From the NCBI GenBank assembly GCA_037179335.1, contig JAKZHN010000003.1, positions 496,001 to 560,000 of the forward strand: DNA of 64,000 bases, written 5' to 3'. The notes beneath the pieces were generated by a model, which was not told where the DNA came from, did not search any database, and saw only the letters and a list, made by a program, of their open reading frames with translations. The position numbers were made by a program, and so were the translations under genes. The DNA is from Cyclaneusma minus (lineage: Eukaryota; Ascomycota; Leotiomycetes; Marthamycetales; Marthamycetaceae). Below are positions 12,301-25,490 of this stretch, piece by piece. Positions within the stretch are counted from its first letter, which is position 1. Each line of letters opens with the position of its first letter.

Positions 12301-13440
12301 TTTGTTAATTTTGGACAGGACCTCCTCTTTATAGCCAAAGATTTTGGACTGTCTTGCTGCGTCGCCTGCGCTCAAAGAAAGAAAAAAATGGCTTTCGACA
12401 GGCAAAAGCTACTACGGCAGCAGGGAATGTCAGCGATACCGGAATGTTGCAAGAATCGTCCTCTAAAAATGACCTCCAGTATCCGGAGGTCTGAGCTAAC
12501 TCATTCTCACACTGTCTTTGGACGCAGATTCTGAGATTAACAGGCGGAGCTATGGTACTCGAACCCAGCTCCTCCATTTTGCGTTCCAGTTCGGACTTGG
12601 TCGAACAATCTTCTGTAAGGTGCGCTCTTTATAACCCAAATCCCGGGGACTTCCTGCTTCACTTTGCGATATTGCTTCGCTTCTGGGACACAGAGCGTGA
12701 GATGTCCTTGTCCACACGGCAGCAAAGAGTGCTGTTGACAGCAAGGCATGCTATCGACAGCAGCAATCTTGCAGGATTCGGCGTCCTGAAACCATGTCAA
12801 ATTCACGGAAGTCTGAGCTTACCCATGCTCACACAGATTTTCTCGCAAGGCTTTGACGTGACGAAAGACAGAACAATACAGTGGTCTTCGCATATAATTC
12901 CTTGAGGCTGACGACTAGAGTATGTCGAAGAACCTCGAACAAGTTCCCCTTTTTATAGCTGAAGGATCTGGAGACTGAGAGGGTTGAGTCACGTGACTCG
13001 CCTTGCCGCCTAGCCTGCGCCGATACAGTATGGAAAGATCGACAATGGCAGCTTGCCATGACAGCAATTACTACCAATAGCAGCAGAATCTTGCAAAGCC
13101 CGTCATTGGAGAAGGAATTAATTGCAGAAGTTCAGACTTTCCATACTCCCACTACCATCGGAGCAGAAGTTTCGAAGTAATCGATCATTGCACAAAGCTG
13201 CGGTCTTCACGTTCTCTTTGTGCGTATGAAAGCATGTCGAAAAACCTTTGACCAAGCTCCCTCTTTTATAGCCAAAGGTCTGGAGCACACGAGAATGGAG
13301 TCCCGTGACTTGCCCTGCCCTCACGCCTGGGCTGATACAGTATGGAAAAATCGACGGTGACAGCTTGGTATGACAGCAGGAAATGCCATCGACGGTAGCA
13401 ATAGTGATACTGGAAAATTCTTCGAGTTCGCGCCTAAAAA
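6300..13440 (+). repeat. Degenerate ~315-bp tandem array, main block (about 23 units)
   Basis: The core CTTTTTATAG recurs at about 6409, 6729, 7032, 7359, 7648, 7974, 8293, 8614, 8938, 9226, 9514, 9817, 10133, 10459, 10775, 11038, 11358, 11656, 11987, 12327, 12627, 12949 and 13263, i.e. every 263-340 bp and usually 300-330. Secondary conserved words in each unit, in order, are CTGGAGAC after the core, TCACGTGA (best at 12949), GCCTGCGCTCA, a CGACAG/GACAGCAG-rich stretch ending GCAATGTTGCA, TCTGAGCTTACTCAT, GGTCTTCGC, and GCATGTCGAAC followed by TTGAGCAAGC just before the next core. Frames are not conserved between units, so it reads as a non-coding satellite or an eroded tandem gene. On the minus strand each unit looks like a TATA promoter. 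Confidence 0.8.
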
Positions 13441-13445
13441 TCCTG

Positions 13446-13866
13446 TTTTATATCTCCATAAATCATCACATATAATAAGAGAGAGAATACCCATTTCCAA
13501 CATCTATTCCGTAATGCCAAGCACAGCCAACGGCCTTAAAGCTTACCAGTTAGCCAGTTAAAAAGAAGCTTTGCTTTTTAGCTTTTAAAGGTATTCGGAG
13601 CTTTGCTGGCTTTTTTTAAAACTAAGGCTAGCAGGCTTTAAAATCAATTGGCTATAACGCTATATAATAATTTATATTATATATATAGAAAAAATAAGCG
13701 GAAAAATTAAAAATAACTAATAATTGGCCTATAAAAAATGTTATTAACAAAATAGCAATCTTTTAAAAATTCTATTTATACAGCTTTTGGCTAATTGGCT
13801 AGCTAAAAGCTTTATGCATTTTGTATATAATTAACCACCAGCTAATTTTTTAATATAAAATTAATT
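13446..13866 (+). repeat. Short terminal-repeat copy A (~420 bp)
   Basis: The left half (TTTATATCTCCATAAATC to TTGGCTATAAC) is repeated at 13868-14100. The right half (AATTGGCCTATAAAAAATG through ACCACCAGCTAATT) matches the extreme right end of the AT-rich block at 29963-30114. Copy A thus carries both ends of the block within 420 bp and looks like an internally deleted derivative standing next to it. Confidence 0.55.
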
Positions 13867-13867
13867 A

Positions 13868-14150
13868 TTTATATTTTTATAAATTATTATATATAATAAT
13901 AATAAAAAAAGAATTTCCAATATTTATTTCATAATATTAAATATAACTAATAATTTTAAAGCTTATTAGCCAATTACTTAAAAGAAAGCTTTGCTTTTTA
14001 ATTTTTAAAAATATTTAAAGCATTGCTGGTTTTTTTTAAAATTAAAATTAGCAGGCTTTAAAGCTAATTGGCTAAGCACAAAATAAACTATGCCCAAAAA
14101 ACAATTATTAAAAGAAAGAATTAAAAATAATATATTTGCTTATAAAACAT
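13868..14150 (+). repeat. Copy B: left terminus of the AT-rich block
   Basis: It aligns with copy A but is further mutated by C-to-T and G-to-A changes, for example ATTCCGTAATG in A against ATTTCATAATA in B. AAAGCTT, TTTGCTTTTTA and TAGCAGGCTTTAAA remain intact in both. Similarity fades beyond about 14100. Confidence 0.5.
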
Positions 14151-15059
14151 CGCCGGTTAAAATTTAATTTAATAGCTAAATTATTAAAATAATAATTTTT
14201 AAAAGGATTTAAAAATTATTGGCCACGCTTTTAAATATTGAATGCCAATATATTATTATTTGCGGTATATTAAGCAATATTTTTATAAAAATTATATTTA
14301 ATATATTTGGCAATATTAAAATAATTAATAATTTATAAATATTTGCAAAATTTAATAAAATAAATAGCGCAAATAAAAAAATGATAATATATTAAAAAAG
14401 CAAAGCTATTAATAACTAGGAATTTAATATAAAAAAAACTTACAAGGCTTTTATAAAGCAAATATAATTAATAATAATAATAATATTAATATTTATATCA
14501 ATATAATTAATATTAAATTTGCAATTTTTTTTGAATTTAACGTTCGATTCATTTATTTAATAGATTTGCAAATTAAGCGCAGGTTATAAATTAAGTTATT
14601 TATATTTAAAAAAATTAATTATGAGTAAACAAATCAGTATCCGTATATCGAAACCTTGCTAAAAGGGTGTTTTAATTAATTAAAAACGTTTAATAGAATT
14701 TGTATTATTTTTAAAAAAGCAAAAAGCTTTTTTAAAGCTTTTGCGCCCTTTAAATAAATTTGAGCCGGCTTATATTAAATTATTAGGGCTATAAAGGCTA
14801 TCATAGCTTAATATCTCATAGGGCTTATAATGTTTTTAATTTTATGCTTTTTAAAATTTAAATTCTTTTAAGCTTTTTTCTACTGTATTTTATTTTTTAT
14901 CCCAAAATATTTTCCCGCTATATAATTTTTCCCTATTTTTTTGGTTTTTTAAAGCTTTTTAATTTAAAAGCAGCCGCTTAGTTTTGATTATTAATTATTT
15001 TTAGCGTTTTATATTATTATTTATAGCCTTTAGAATTAAATTGGTAAAGATAAATTATC

Positions 15060-15260
15060 CTGATATTTATAAAATCTCAATATAAATAGAAATTCTTTTA
15101 TTTTTAAAGCATTAAAAAGGGAAAGGGATTTTACAATTATAGGAAACGGTATTATATATATATAGCTTTTGCTTATTTATATAATAAATGGGTTTTGTAA
15201 ATAACCCGTAATTTTTGCATTGCCAAAAGCTTATTTTTAATTTTTTTTAAATTTATAGCA
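15060..15260 (+). repeat. LTR-like direct repeat, left copy
   Basis: About 185-200 bp matching 20485-20680. Shared words are TCAATATA, CTTTTATTTTTAAA, AAAGGGATTTTACAATTATAG against AAAGGATTTTATAATTATAG, TATAGCTTTTGCTTA, TAATAAATGG and GCATTGCCA. The 5.4-kb spacing suits an LTR retrotransposon. Mutation prevents a firm boundary or target duplication call. Confidence 0.45.
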
Positions 15261-16380
15261 ATTTATAAATATAATTAGTATTTTCTTTACTTTAATACTT
15301 TTTTAAAGCTATATTAAAATATATCTTTTTTTTATAATTTTTTATTTAAAACGATTTTCTATGCCTAATATATTTTTAAAAATAGCTCAATAAATTTATT
15401 TGCAATTATATTTTATATATATATATATAAATAATTCGCTATTTGCTTTTAGTTTTTAATTTACGCATAAATTAATAGGCTATATTAACATGCTTAAAGT
15501 TTTTATAAAATTAACTTTTTTTAATTAAAGCAATAGCTTTTTAATTATTATTTTTTATATTAATATAATACAGATTTTTATCAATTAATTTATTATAATC
15601 TATATTTCTAAATATTTATTTAAATTCTTGGCTTTGCTTGAAATTGACAATTGCAGCAATATACTCAATTTTGCAAATTAATATAGCTATATGTTTTTAT
15701 TTTTTATTTAATTATAATATTGCTTTTTTAAATAATATTGCAATAAATCCGCTAATATTTTAATAATCGAAAAATAATTTATAAAAAACATTATTAAATA
15801 TTTTAAATTAATTCTTAATAATACTTAATTTGCTTAATCTATATTTAATTCTGCGGCCCGCAATTAATTTAAAATAATAAAGCAATTATATTACGTTAAT
15901 ATTTTAGCGCTTGCAGAAATTAAATATAAATTAAATTGGCCTGCTAATTGCAAAGCAAATATTTAATTATATAAATATTATAGCAAATATAAACTTACCA
16001 AATTTCCGCTAATAAAAATTTAATTTGGCCCGGTTTTTATTATTTTTAACTAATGCTATTATATTGGTATTATTTATTATAAATATTAAATATAATAGTT
16101 TTTTACCAATTGGAAAGCCGAATTTTTTATAAAAATTAGTAATATATTGCTTTTAATTAATTCAAATAAATTTAAAGCTTTTATTCCAAATTATTTTTAT
16201 ATTAAAAACCTTTTTAATTTCCCTTAAATTTTTAATAATAAGTTAATTTATTAATTAAAAATAAACCTAATTAAATTTGGCAATTGGTTTAGCAATAGCA
16301 ATAATATTATTAATATAAATTAAAATAAATATACCAATAATTTTATAAATAAATAAATCAAAATTATTGGAATTTCATTT

Positions 16381-16430
16381 AAATTTAAATTTAAATACTT
16401 TAAATTTAAATACTTTAAATTTAAATAATA
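16381..16430. repeat. Short AT tandem repeat
   Basis: About three copies of a 16-bp unit, TACTTTAAATTTAAA, occur within the AT-rich block. It is simple-sequence expansion without coding content. Confidence 0.6.
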
Positions 16431-19400
16431 AATTTTAATTTTAAACAGCTTATTTCAATTTATAAAAAGTGTTATTTAGCTAAAACACATTTCCTAATTA
16501 AATTATAATATCTTTAAATAAAGTTAAATAAAGAAACTCGCGAAAAATGGATTTTATAAAAGCATTGCTAATATTAAAATAATAATATTCAAAAAATTTC
16601 TATGCTATAATAGGCAAAAAAAATACAAAAAATATTTATTTAAATTATAGGAAAAAGAATATTAAAAAAGTCCTTATTTTAAATCTGATTAAAACTTTTA
16701 GCAATAAAACAAATTTTAAATTTATTAATCCCGCTATTAAAATTGATTTTAATAATAAATACCCATTTTATAAAAATTAAATTAAAAGCAATATTTATAG
16801 CAAAAAAAAGAAATTATATATAATAGCCTTTTACTATTGGTTTTTATATAAAAAATTAAAAATAGCTTTTTTATAATTTTTTAAAATAAAAACGCTATAA
16901 ATTATTTTAATAGCAGCTAAAGCAATTTTAAATTTATATAATTCTTTTTTATTAATTGCTATAGCTGCTATAAAGCCTTTAAAAAAATAATTTTATTTGC
17001 AAATTCTAGCTTTAATAATATTGCGTTTTAAATATTTGCAATTATTAATTTTAAAAACCGGCTTTATATTAAGAAAATTATAGCAATATAAGCGCTATTC
17101 AGCTTTATAAAATTATTTATAATTTAAAAAAAAATTATATCAATATTCTTGCTTGCCGGAAATTTAATTAATATTATAGCTTTTGCAATATTGGATTAAA
17201 AATTAATATAATTGCTAAAATTATTAAATTTAAAATGCAAAATAGCATTATTTTATTTTTTATAAAAATCCAAAAAATCCAAAACCAATATTATTATATT
17301 CAATGCAATTTTAATTACTAATTTAAATTTAAAATAAACTTGCTTGGGCACCGGTTTTCTGGCCTTCTGCTTGGCAAAAATAGATTTATTAATATAATAT
17401 TTATTAAGCAATTTATTAGAAATTCCTTAAAGGCTATAAAAATTATTGCAAAGCTTTAAATTAAATATATTATTTTTAATTATTTTATTATATTTTACAA
17501 TTATTTTATATATTATCCTATTAAAATTCAAATAATAGAATTTATATTGTTTTATAATTTTAAAATTATAGCCAATACAAGTGCATTTACAAAATTGCAA
17601 TATCTTTTGTTTTTTGCCATATGTAATTTTTCTTTTGCAATTAATATAAATTTGTGCTTTGCAATTTCAAATATAAATATTATTTTTAAAAATTTTATTA
17701 ATTTATGCCTTATTAAAATTAATAATCCGGCTATTAATTTCAAATCCGGTTTTAATCCGATTTTAAATATACGCTTTAATTATAGCGGCCTTTAATTAAA
17801 ATTCAATTCAAAAGCCAGGATTATTTAATAGAAATTGAATATAAATTTTAATAATCTAAATAGTTTTTTCAATTATTTTATTTTGCCAAAATAAATAAAA
17901 ACCAATAATTCCAAATTTAATATTATTCGCAAAAACATAAAATATACTCTTTTTAATTAGCTTCCCAGTATTATTATATTGGATTGTTTTTTAATCTTCT
18001 GCCGATTTTAAATTTATATAATTTTTTATTGCAAAAAGCCAGAATTTGCATATATAATTATTAATAATTTTAAAAAGCTATTAATCTACATATAAATTAA
18101 ATAGAAAAAAACCAGCTATATTAATATAGAATAATTTCAGCGGCTTTAATTTATAATTAATTATTTTTTTAAAAATCTATTTTTGCATTTTACTAATATT
18201 GCAATTTTTACAATTAAAAAATAAAAATGGGATTTTGATTTCTTTTTGAAAAATAATAATACTATAAATGCAATTGATTTTTGCTAAATTAAAATAGGTA
18301 TATTTCCAATAATATAAAGCGTATTTATTTTATATAATTCGCTATTAAGCCTTTTTGCAATCTGCTTTTTAAATTGCTTTAGCTTTAATTTGAATTTGGT
18401 ATTTTTTAAAAAGCTTTAAATTGATTTTTAAAAATAGCTTTAAAATAAATTTTAATATTAATTATAATATTATATTATATTAGGAGCTTTATATTATATT
18501 AAAAATTATATTATATTGGGGCCTTTATAATATATGAAAGTTTAGCCTATTTTATACTATAATTAATATTATATTTAATATGCTATATTACGCTATAATT
18601 GGCATTATATTTTGCGCTATAGCAACCGGTATATTTAGCAAATTAAATAAAATAAACTTTTTTAATATATTTGCAGCAGGAATTTTCTCGGCAATTAGCA
18701 ATACTATTCAGGCGTTATTTTAAAGCTAGAAAACCTTTGCCAATTTTTAAAAAATAATTATAAAATTAATAATATATAGCCCTTCTTAAATTAATATTTA
18801 AAAAACAAATTCTTTTAAATAATAATTTTTAGAATATATAAAAAAAGTAAAACTAAGCCAAAAAAAATCTATTAGCAAATTTTCCTGCCCAAAAGCAAAT
18901 TTATATTAAAATTAGAAATATAAAATATATTTTTAAATTTATATTATTTTTTATTTATTTTTATTATAATTATACCAATTTAATTTAAATATATTATTTT
19001 TTAAAGGCAGAATTATATATATTTAAAAAGCAAAAGAAAAATTATATATAATATAGCTTTAAAATCGGCAATTTAATTAAATTTAAAAATATTGCCAATA
19101 GTAATAAAATTTTAAATAATATAAATTATATTTTTTTTTCCTTTTTATTTTAAAATAAAAATTGCTTATTATTTGTGCTATTTGCAATATTTGCTTTTTT
19201 TTAAAAAAAAAATTGGCAAAAACGAATTTAACGATTTTAAATTTTAAAATATTTTAAATATTTTTTTAAACGGCCGTAAAAAATAAGCATTTGCAAATAT
19301 TATAGGATTTATTATTGCAAAAAAAAATATAAAATCTTTTTGCAATTTTTAATTTATACGCCAATATTATTATTGCCGCCAGCTTAGCGCTAATATAATA

Positions 19401-20284
19401 ATTGCTTTAATTTGCCATTAGCAATATAAACAGCTTTATTAAATTTGGTAAAAACAAAAAAAGAATCTTTTTCAAAAAATAAAAAAGCTTTTTTTAAATA
19501 TTAAAAAACAATTACTTAATATATTTATTACAATATTATATTTAAAAAGCAAAAATAAAAGAAAATTGCAAAAAAGCATATTTTTAATATAAATAGCAAT
19601 ATAATTGGAATTTGATTAAAATATTTTGCAATAAAAACTAAAAGATTTAATCCAGCTTTTTTTAATAATTATATTGGGCTCTTATTTAGAATTATCAATT
19701 TTTTATAAATAGTTATTAATTATTATATTAAAAATAATAATATATTTGCAATCCGAGTTATTTTATTTTATTATAAAATCTTAAACATCAGCAGTTTTTT
19801 ATTTATTGATAAAGCTAAAATAAATATATATTATATATAAGGCCTTTTAATTATTTGCAATATATTTAGCCTTTTTATTTATATTTTATTTAAAATAATA
19901 ATCTTTTAAAATAATAATACTTTTATTAGCATTGGTATTTAAAATTTAATTGGCAATGTCTTTATAAACGTATTAGCGTATGATTATTTTCTTAATATAT
20001 TATAAATTTTGGCCTATTACATATATTCTTATTAGTTAAAACCAATTATATTAATTTTTATAGCTAAAACTTAGCACAGCGCATTTTAAATTAAAAATAA
20101 GATTTTTTATAATATATTTAAATTTTAATTTATTTAATAGCTAGCCAAGACATAAATAAGTAATTAAATATTGGCTGAAAAATTAACAGCAATAAAAAGA
20201 AATTGTAAATTAATTCGAAAAACAAATATAAAAAATAAAAAATAAAAATAACAATAGCGCAATTATAAAACTATATATTAAATT

Positions 20285-20350
20285 TGCATTTATTACTAAA
20301 TTGGACTCTCATTTATTACTAAATTGAATTTTAGCATTTATTGCTAAATT
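20285..20350. repeat. Short tandem repeat (~25 bp x 3)
   Basis: GCATTTATTACTAAATTG recurs three times with minor changes (CATTTATTACTAAATTG, GCATTTATTGCTAAATT), just upstream of the right LTR-like copy. Confidence 0.55.
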
Positions 20351-20484
20351 TATTAAAAAAAAGTTTACTAGGCCTAGCGTTTATTATTAATTGGTAGAAA
20401 AATTTGCATAATATTATTATTGAGTTTTAGATTTTGAAAAGGGAATTATTAAATACAAATTATTGCATTAAAAATTATAATTTG

Positions 20485-20680
20485 TAAAATTTCAATATAG
20501 ATAAAAAAACTTTTATTTTTAAAATATTAAAAAGAAAAAAGGATTTTATAATTATAGAAAATAATATTATATATACATAGCTTTTGCTTACCCATGTAAT
20601 AAATGGTTTTTATAAATAGCCCGTGACCCTCGCATTGCCAGGAGTTTATTTCAATAATATTTCTTTAAAAACAAATTTAA
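20485..20680 (+). repeat. LTR-like direct repeat, right copy
   Basis: Partner of 15060-15260. It is somewhat less mutated and keeps CCCGTGACCCTCGCATTGCC. It begins near TGTAAAATTTC, and the core similarity ends around GCATTGCCA, which would fit a TG..CA LTR. The similarity appears to run about 15 bp further, so the right end is uncertain. Confidence 0.45.
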
Positions 20681-23600
20681 TAATGGCTTTTAAGCTTTTT
20701 TTAATAATGACTATATTTTAGTAATTGGTAAAGCGGAGCTTTTAATATAGGGGGTTGGAATTATAATAATTGTATTAAATTAGGATATATTTGGCTATTT
20801 AATAAAAATATTTATATAGGTATTTGGGTATATAGCTTGGAATTTTGTATTTTGCTAAAAAAAAAGAATTTGCATTGCTGAAAAATATTGGAGGCTAGAA
20901 AAAGTATTGAAAAAATTGAAATAATTTGGTAATATTTTGTTTTTATTATAGGCGGAAATTTATTATTTAAATAGAATTAATTGTTTATATATATTTTATT
21001 GCTTTTGCTATGCATAATAAAGCTGGTTTTTATTTTTTTTAATTAATTGTAAATTTATTTATATTAAAAAGCGGGCCTTTTCCTTTTTAGCTAAAATTAT
21101 AGCTGGCTTTAAATTTTTTGGAGGATTTAATTTAACGGCTCTATATTATATTGCTTAGCAAATTTGTTTATTAATTAATAGGTTTGATAATAGCCTTTTG
21201 AAATATGTTTTCCTAGCTATTAGGGGCGGTTTTTAACCGGCAATTCATTTTATTATATTTTTTAACTTTTTATAAATATAGCCTGGTATTTTATATTGTT
21301 TTTTTAGCTATTAGCAAACTTATATAAAAGGGAAAAAAAGCGATTTTTATTTTGGCTTTTAATAGCTTGGTAAAAATGGCTTTAAATATATTTATTAATA
21401 GCCTAAAATGCTATTTTATTTAATAATTAGCGGCTATATATAATTAGATTTAATAAAATTTTTGCTATTATTTTATAATATATATATAATTAATGCTTTA
21501 TAAATTATAGCCGCTTTTATTACCGCTATATATATTATACGGGCCTTATTTAGCGGGGCTTTTTATATTAACTTTATAAATTTGGATATTATTTAAAATT
21601 AAAAAAAAAATGTAATTTATATTTAAAACAGGGCTTTTATTTAAATTTGAAATTAAACTCGAAGCTAAAAATGCGTATTTACTCCTTTAAAATAATAATT
21701 CTATTATTTATTTAAACCTTATAGTATATACTTTTGCGCTTAATTTATTTAAAGAAATATATAAATTTATATTTTTAAAATATAAAAATGGCTTTATATT
21801 TTATTGCCCAATTTAAAATATTTTGATAATTTTTTTAGGACTTCTTTATTTGCGAAAACTAATATTATTAATAAAATCTATAGCTATAATTAATTTATAT
21901 AATAAATCATATATATAAAGCAATTTCGAATTTAAAAAATAAATAAATAAATAATATTAAAAATGTTTAAAAAATGCGAATATTAATTTTAAATATTTTC
22001 AATTTTTTATTATTAATGCTAAATATAATTTTGCGGTTTAATAAAAAGCTTTAAATTTATTTTCAAAAATGCGTTAAAATATTTTTGGTGCAAAAAATAT
22101 AGATTAGTTTTTTATAAAAAACATTGTTAAAAAGATTTAAAATATTAAGGCTAAAAACCAATATTATCTATTAAAGGTTTTAATTTCAAATTTAATAAAT
22201 TTAATTAATTAATAGCTTTAATATTGCATAGGTGCTTTTTTCGCTTTTGCTTTCTATTTGCTAAAAACGGAGTAAAAAATATTATTTAATTAGAGTGGTT
22301 AATTTTTTGGCTATTTTTTTAAATCCTTTTTTAAAGTATTTAAAAAAGCTATTAGCCTATAGGCTGCAAATATAATATAGTTTCTTTTTACCTGGTTTCT
22401 AAAAAACAATTATACGGGCCATTTTAAATTAATTGAAATAATAGCTTTATTTAAAATAGGCTATAAATAATTTCCAAATATACGCTTTAATAATTAATAA
22501 AATGGCTTTCCAAATATAAAAGGAGATATTCAATAATCCAATAGCTTTATAAAACTTTTGCTTATATTTTTTTTTAATATTTTAATTTATATTTTTCCAA
22601 TTGCTTTTTATAAGCTTTAATGGATATTAATACTTTTTTAAATTTATTAAATTGGCTAAAAATAGTGAAGGGAATATTTTAGCTTTAAAAATTTCGCAAT
22701 TGCTATAAAAATTAGTAATTAATAATAGAATTTAATATTATAATAATGGAAATTTTAAGGAATTAAAAGAAATATAGATTTTTATTTTTATTTATTTTTT
22801 AAATTTTTTAAAAAAATTAATTTTTTAAAAGGCTTTGTGAAAACCAGTTTTTTAAATAATTATTTTGGCCCTATTATTTATTTATTTGCTGGCTTTTTTT
22901 GGCTTATTTATATATTAATAAATTTGGGAAAAGCTTTTGTTATAATTTTCTAGCGTATTTAATTGCTTAATTGCATTTGGGATTTTATTATATTTTGCGC
23001 TTCTTTTTAAATCGTGCTTATAGAATTGCTTTTATTATTGCTAAATTAATTGCTATTAGCAAATTTAATATTCTATTATTAATATTACTTTTAATGCCAA
23101 ATTTGGCTAAATTGCTTATAAAAATCAAATAATTAAAAAGCAATTTTTTAAAAACTATTAAATTAGTTTTTTTTACGCTTTTTTTGGCTTGCGGTGAATT
23201 TAAAATATATAAAGCTTTAATTTAATTTCTATTAATAAATAATTAAAAATAAAATAGCAAATATAATAGCACAGCAATATATCTGCTATTTTATAAATAA
23301 ATATAATTAAATTTATAATTATTTTTGCTTTTTTGGCATTAAATATAATTATATTTAAAGGTATTAAAAGCCGGTAAAAATATTGCTTTATTATAGCCGT
23401 TAAAATATAAAAGTATTTATATAAAATCAAATACCCGCTAAACTTTATAGCAAATAATAAAAATTAAAATTGTCTATTATTAGAATATATTTTATTAATT
23501 ATTCAATTAAATTGGCTTTTAAAATAAAAATAATAAAATTTGTAATAGTTTTTTTATACGCTTTTAAAGGATTATAAATATTATAAATTCGAAAATTAAA

Positions 23601-24603
23601 AAAAAAGGTTTTAAGCCTAAATTTTAAATTAATTAATATAAAATTTGCAAATAAATAGCGGATATCCTAATTATTAATTAAAATATTTTAATTAATATAA
23701 ATAATTATTTTAAAATAGCCTTTAGGCGAAAAGATAGTATAAAAGCCTTTAATATTGGGATTTCTAATTGCTTATATATTTAGATTAATTTATAGCTTTT
23801 AAATAATAAAAATTTAATTTTTTTAGCTAAATTTACCGAGTTTAATAACGGGTTTATTATATTTGCTAATTTATATATATTATATTATAATATTTAAAAT
23901 AATTATTATGCATGTATTTAAAATCCTTTAGCATTTCCGTATTTTTGCTTATATTTGTATTTTGGTATTACGATATTAATATACCCGCTATAAAAGCGAT
24001 AGCCGTTAAAATTGCTTAAAAAGCCTTAATTAATATTTAAAAAAGGATTTTAAAAAAAATAGGGCTTTATAAATATAGCAAAAAAGCAGCGTATATTTAA
24101 ATGCTTTTTTATTTTATTTAAAATTGGCAGAAATCCCTTTTTAACTTTTTTGCGGAAAATTTTCTAATATTATATAATTGGCTAAAATAATGCTTTAGCC
24201 GCGTTCTTATTATAGAAAATAAGCTTATTTTTAAAATATTGGCGCATTATTTTCTATTTGGATTTTAGGATTTTATATAAAAGCGAAAAAAAGAAAAATA
24301 GCGCGTTTGCAATTAATATATTTTAGCTATTTTATTTTAGAATATTTTTTAATATAATAAGCTTTTATATATTTGCTATAAATTAAAATAGTTTTAATAT
24401 ATATTTTTGCAATATATTTCTAATATTAGCAATTAAAGCATTATATTATTTTGAAATAGGCTTTAAATAATTTATAAGCCTTAATTTTCAAATTTAGCAA
24501 TATATGCATTTTAATAAATTTATTGGCTTGCTTTATTAAAGCGCATTTAATAATTAAAAAGCCGTATTTTTTACCGTTATTTAAAGCCGTTTTTAATTAT
24601 ATT

Positions 24604-25490
24604 ATTATTTGCAACGCTATTTCCTATCGCTGGAAGGCCTCGGTGCTCTCCGATCACAAATTAGTTATAGATAATAGTATTTTACCCCGCGTTTATTATT
24701 AGCCTATTGCTGCACTTATAGCAAAGTACTTTTATTGCTAGCTTATTGCTAATTGAAATACAAAAATACAGCTGTAATTATATATCAGCTTTATCGATTG
24801 CAAGCTAGCCAATCCAGCTATTTTAGCTATTTTAGCAATTAATAAACTAATAAAACACTTGCTTATTGCAAAAGCCCTTGCAATTAGGGCTTAAATAGCC
24901 ACTTTTAATTCTGAATTCCATTCCATTTTTTATTTTTTTTGCAAAATTTACGTATAAATATGCATGCAAAACTTGGCCTGTATTTTAACTGGCATGCTGG
25001 CATAGCTGGCATGCTAAAAGTGAAATTATTTCAGCATGCGACGGCAACGGCAACGGCAAAGGTGCGAAAGGTGGCGGAAACCCGGAACGGCTGGTGGGTT
25101 GGGATTGCGAAATTGCCAAGGCTGCAGAATTTTTACCTCGGCACTCGGCATTAAGCCATAAAGTCCGAATATGCAATCCGCACCAAATATTAAAATATAC
25201 AATGCGCAATTTGGATATACAATCCGGATATATAATGCAGGATAAATAAAAAATAAATAAAAAACAAATAAAAGACAATTAAAAAACAAGTAAAAAATAA
25301 ATAAAATACTCAAACTCTTTATTAACCTATCGCTAATCTATTACTAGCTTATCGCTTAACTTATCGCTGGCTTATCGCTAATTCATTGCGCAATAGCTAT
25401 AAATATCCAAAGCATGAATTGGTATCGCTATATCGCTATATCGCTTTATCGCGCGATAAATCGGCGATAGGAAATAGGATTGCAAATAAT
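24604..25490. mobile_element. Less-mutated element with 27-bp terminal inverted repeats inside the AT-rich block
   Basis: The left end reads ATTATTTGCAACGCTATTT and continues CCTATCGC. The right end read in reverse complement is the same with two mismatches (AATCC for AACGC). The 887-bp interior is clearly richer in G+C than its surroundings, with a GGCAAC triplet run near 25045 and many TATCGCT/TTGCTA words near both ends. There is no long ORF and no clear target duplication. It is probably a non-autonomous DNA transposon that arrived after most of the hypermutation. Confidence 0.5.

Noticed and set aside
6013..13503. Many 60-165 codon frames on both strands across the array
   Set aside because: They fall at different places in different units and overlap on opposite strands. 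Their frequency is what stop-poor, balanced-GC sequence gives by chance, and no family is recognised.
17547..25313. Open frames of 60-100 codons in the AT-rich block
   Set aside because: They consist of Asn, Ile, Lys, Leu and Phe as expected from random AT-rich DNA, lie opposite equally long frames, and show no domain.
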